A stretch of DNA of 8,672 nt from assembly GCA_035447945.1 (NCBI GenBank), contig DAOTHZ010000076.1:1-8672 (forward strand). The letters run 5' to 3'. Position 1 is the stretch's first letter. The number at the start of each line of letters is the position of its first letter. This stretch comes from Syntrophomonas_B sp035447945. GTDB lineage: Bacteria > Bacillota > Syntrophomonadia > Syntrophomonadales > Syntrophomonadaceae. Made by a program: the position numbers and the translations under genes. Below the pieces are notes generated by a model. That model saw nothing but the letters and a program-made list of their open reading frames with translations. It ran no database searches and had not been told where the DNA came from. This document shows, piece by piece, positions 6,899-8,672 of this stretch.

Positions 6899-7948
6899 TT
6901 ATGTTGTGCGCACCGCTTCACGGGGACGCACTTCCATCATGGTCAGCGCCTGGGTGGGACATTTCAAAGTGCACAAGCCGCAGCCATAACACTTGTCATA
7001 GTCGACCTGGGCTACCCGTTCTTTGGGTTTCAGATTTTTGTCAATATCAATGGCAAAGAAGTGGCAGCGTTTCACGCACAGACCGCAGCCGTTGCAGAGG
7101 GATGCATCAAATGCAACCCGGAAACGCGACTTGGCATAAGGCGTGTAATCCAAATGATGGATCATATATAATCCACTGCAGCAACAGGAACAGCAATTGC
7201 ACATCATCATGTCTTCTTTAATATTATTGCGCACCTGATGAACCAGTCCGGCATCCTCGGCCAGTTCTATCCGCCGCAGCGCTTCCTCATTGCTTAACCG
7301 CTCCCCGACTCCGCGCGCCAGCATGGCCCGGGCAAAGTTGTTGGTTTGCATGCAGAGATCGATATCATCCGGCGCCGGACAATCGACTTCTTTTCCTACC
7401 CGGCGGGCCTGCAGTCGACAAGGACAAGGCATGGCGGCAATGACTTCCGCCTCCCGAAAGATTTGCCGGGCCGAATCCACATCCAGAATCAGATTCTGGG
7501 ATGCAACCGTTTCTTCAATCGGCACCACCCGCAGCATTTCCGGCACGTTCTTTTCCTTCCAGTATGGCGTGAGGTCTGCCAGTTCTTTGGTGATCAACTG
7601 CTCCCATAGTTCAAACAACGCCTGTGGACAATCAGGATGAATGACGGTGGCATCCCGCAGTTCGATCATCGCCGGATACAACCGGTACTGATCAGGCGGA
7701 TCCAGATATCTGGCAATGGCTCCCCGGCAAAACAACTGCTCGGCCGTCTCCTGCAAGACATCCAGCGGTATCGCGGTGATTTCTGCCAGCTCCCCAATTC
7801 TGACAGGTTTATGTAGAGCTTGGGCGATTTTTCGGCTGATCTCATCCGGGAACAATATATCCAAAATCCGGCCCATGGTTTCAGATTCCGGAAAACCAAG
7901 TTTTTTCGCATACGCTTTAAATTCATCGGCCATTGTCATAGCGCTCAT
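6899..7948 (-). CDS. Cysteine-rich 4Fe-4S dicluster protein with HTH-like N-terminus
   Basis: A 349-residue cytoplasmic protein without signal peptide. Residues about 36-90 look like a winged-helix fold (IGELAEITAIPLDVLQETAEQLFCRGAI). A central domain holds a separate cysteine set: C175/C177 (CPCR), C190, C199 and the dense cluster C250, C252, C253, C255, C256, C257. Two ferredoxin 4Fe-4S motifs follow (C285/C288/C291/C295 and C320/C323/C326/C330). The C-terminal part should carry electrons; the middle cysteines may bind a further metal centre. Its partner and reaction are unknown to me. The first ATG (7948) has AGGAGAGG only 3 bases away; the in-frame ATG at 7939 (residue 4) has better spacing, so either may be used. 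It leads the operon with hypA, suggesting a role tied to hydrogenase maturation, metal or redox sensing. Confidence 0.85.
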   Translation of the reverse strand: MSAMTMADEFKAYAKKLGFPESETMGRILDILFPDEISRKIAQALHKPVRIGELAEITAIPLDVLQETAEQLFCRGAIARYLDPPDQYRLYPAMIELRDATVIHPDCPQALFELWEQLITKELADLTPYWKEKNVPEMLRVVPIEETVASQNLILDVDSARQIFREAEVIAAMPCPCRLQARRVGKEVDCPAPDDIDLCMQTNNFARAMLARGVGERLSNEEALRRIELAEDAGLVHQVRNNIKEDMMMCNCCSCCCSGLYMIHHLDYTPYAKSRFRVAFDASLCNGCGLCVKRCHFFAIDIDKNLKPKERVAQVDYDKCYGCGLCTLKCPTQALTMMEVRPREAVRTT

Positions 7949-7989
7949 CCTCTCCTGCTTCCAATCCGTACAAAATTCACACTAATGAA

Positions 7990-8018
7990 ATTGTATAAGT
8001 TAGCTATACTAATTACAA
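7990..8018 (-). promoter_or_regulatory. Sigma-A-like promoter of the ferredoxin-hypA-MFS-yccF-MBL run
   Basis: On the minus strand, TTGTAA (-35, 8013-8018) is followed by a 17-base spacer and TACAAT (-10, 7990-7995). Both boxes are close to the sigma-A consensus and the spacing is ideal. Transcription would start near 7983, about 35 bases ahead of the ferredoxin gene. No other convincing promoter was seen inside the run. Confidence 0.6.
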
Positions 8019-8085
8019 GCAGGATGAAAGGTTTTGCCCGAATCTTCTCTATTATGACTATAAGAATTACATGGAGGGATTTAAT

Positions 8086-8672
8086 ATGCAGCGCTTTTCT
8101 AAGATGATAGCCATCATGTTGCTCCTGGCAGGGGTTTTGCTGGTGGCGGGCTGTGATTTGCTCAGGAGCGACAAAGATAATGGCAAAACTCCAACACCTG
8201 CCACTGAGGAAATCAATGTGGTTGTCTATTATCCCAAAGATACATCGTACAACAGTTATCTGGTGAGAGAAACCCATTTGCTCAAAAAGACGGATGATAT
8301 GCCCAAAGCAGCCGTGGAAGAGCTGATTAAGGTAACGCCGACAACGCAGGGCGCATACAAGGTTTTGCCGGCCAACACCAAGGTCCTGGGAGTGAAAGTC
8401 AATGACCAGGGGCTGGCCACCGTCGATTTTTCGCCCGAAGTATTGCAGGCCAACGTGGGAGCCAGCGGTGAAGCATTAGGCATCGCCAGCATCGTCAACA
8501 CCCTGACCGAGTTTCCCAACATCATTAAAGTATCCTTTACGGTCAATGGCAAAGCGGAAAACGCCATGGATTGGTGGGGGCATGTGGGTTTGTATGAGCA
8601 GCCTTTCAGCCGCCAGATGTCATTGGTCCAGGAACCTTTGATCTGGGTCACCGAGCCGATTGCCGGCCAGGC
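8086..8672 (+). CDS. GerMN-domain lipoprotein, probably with a following Gmad2 domain (partial at right edge)
   Basis: The ATG at 8086 has GGAGGG 7 nt upstream; 195 codons run to the edge with no stop. The first 22 residues are a lipoprotein signal peptide (basic start, hydrophobic run, lipobox VAGC with C23), so the protein should be anchored to the outer face of the membrane. A threonine/proline-rich linker follows, then a GerMN domain (about 42-165): VVYYPKD, the AAVEELI helix, VKVNDQGLATVDFS and FPNIIKVSFTVNG. The end of the visible part (LIWVTEPIAGQ, about 184-194) looks like the start of a Gmad2 immunoglobulin-like domain, a common partner. GerM is a sporulation/germination protein in Bacillus; the domain also occurs in other surface lipoproteins, so a spore role is only inferred. 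It is transcribed divergently from the ferredoxin operon. Confidence 0.88.
   Translation, partial: MQRFSKMIAIMLLLAGVLLVAGCDLLRSDKDNGKTPTPATEEINVVVYYPKDTSYNSYLVRETHLLKKTDDMPKAAVEELIKVTPTTQGAYKVLPANTKVLGVKVNDQGLATVDFSPEVLQANVGASGEALGIASIVNTLTEFPNIIKVSFTVNGKAENAMDWWGHVGLYEQPFSRQMSLVQEPLIWVTEPIAGQ

Noticed and set aside
7991..8018. Loose dyad TTGTA...TACAA between the divergent ferredoxin and GerMN genes as an operator
   Set aside because: Only the outer five bases match; the inner part is not symmetrical, and the ends are accounted for by the -35 and -10 boxes of the minus promoter.
8034..8064. TTGCCC/TATAAG as a promoter for the GerMN gene
   Set aside because: 19-base spacer and weak boxes; no convincing sporulation sigma-factor consensus either.
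8256..8651. 131-codon minus-strand frame
   Set aside because: It is antisense to the GerMN lipoprotein frame, which has a ribosome binding site, lipobox and domain similarity.

Overview
The window looks like chromosomal DNA from an anaerobic, low-to-medium GC, probably spore-forming Firmicute of the Clostridia type. The reasons are an [FeFe]-hydrogenase-like protein, a cysteine-rich ferredoxin, Gram-positive style Shine-Dalgarno sites (AGGAG types), and a GerMN/Gmad2-type lipoprotein of the kind common in spore formers. The genus cannot be fixed from sequence reading alone.

Layout: (1) 1-1067, minus strand, 5' part of an [FeFe]-hydrogenase-domain protein that runs off the left edge; its active-site loop lacks the usual proton-transfer cysteine, as in sensory-type hydrogenases. 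(2) 1068-1393, AT-rich divergent intergenic region with a 14-bp perfect palindrome and an extended -10 promoter. (3) 1394-2956, plus strand, a DEAD-box RNA helicase with a long basic, disordered tail. (4) 2957-3569, a decayed segment: a stranded Shine-Dalgarno site, then the C-terminal third of an enoyl-CoA hydratase (minus) abutting the C-terminal end of a metallo-beta-lactamase-fold protein (plus). Both lack their N-terminal parts. (5) 3511-7948, a five-gene minus-strand run with short gaps: HTH/ferredoxin protein, hypA, 14-TM MFS transporter, yccF, MBL-fold hydrolase. A sigma-A-like promoter lies ahead of it at 7990-8018. (6) 8086-8672, plus strand, a GerMN lipoprotein entering a Gmad2-like domain, cut by the right edge.

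The five-gene run is best read as one transcription unit. Its first two genes are close-packed and both metal-related: a protein with two 4Fe-4S clusters, an extra cysteine-rich centre and a possible DNA-binding N-terminus, and the nickel chaperone HypA. No HypB or NiFe hydrogenase is in view. Transporter, YccF and hydrolase follow without an obvious shared pathway. The most worthwhile items for follow-up are the ferredoxin-hypA pair, the sensory-type hydrogenase with its palindrome, and the remnant junction at about 3355. I found no CRISPR array, tRNA, rRNA, insertion sequence or phage gene.
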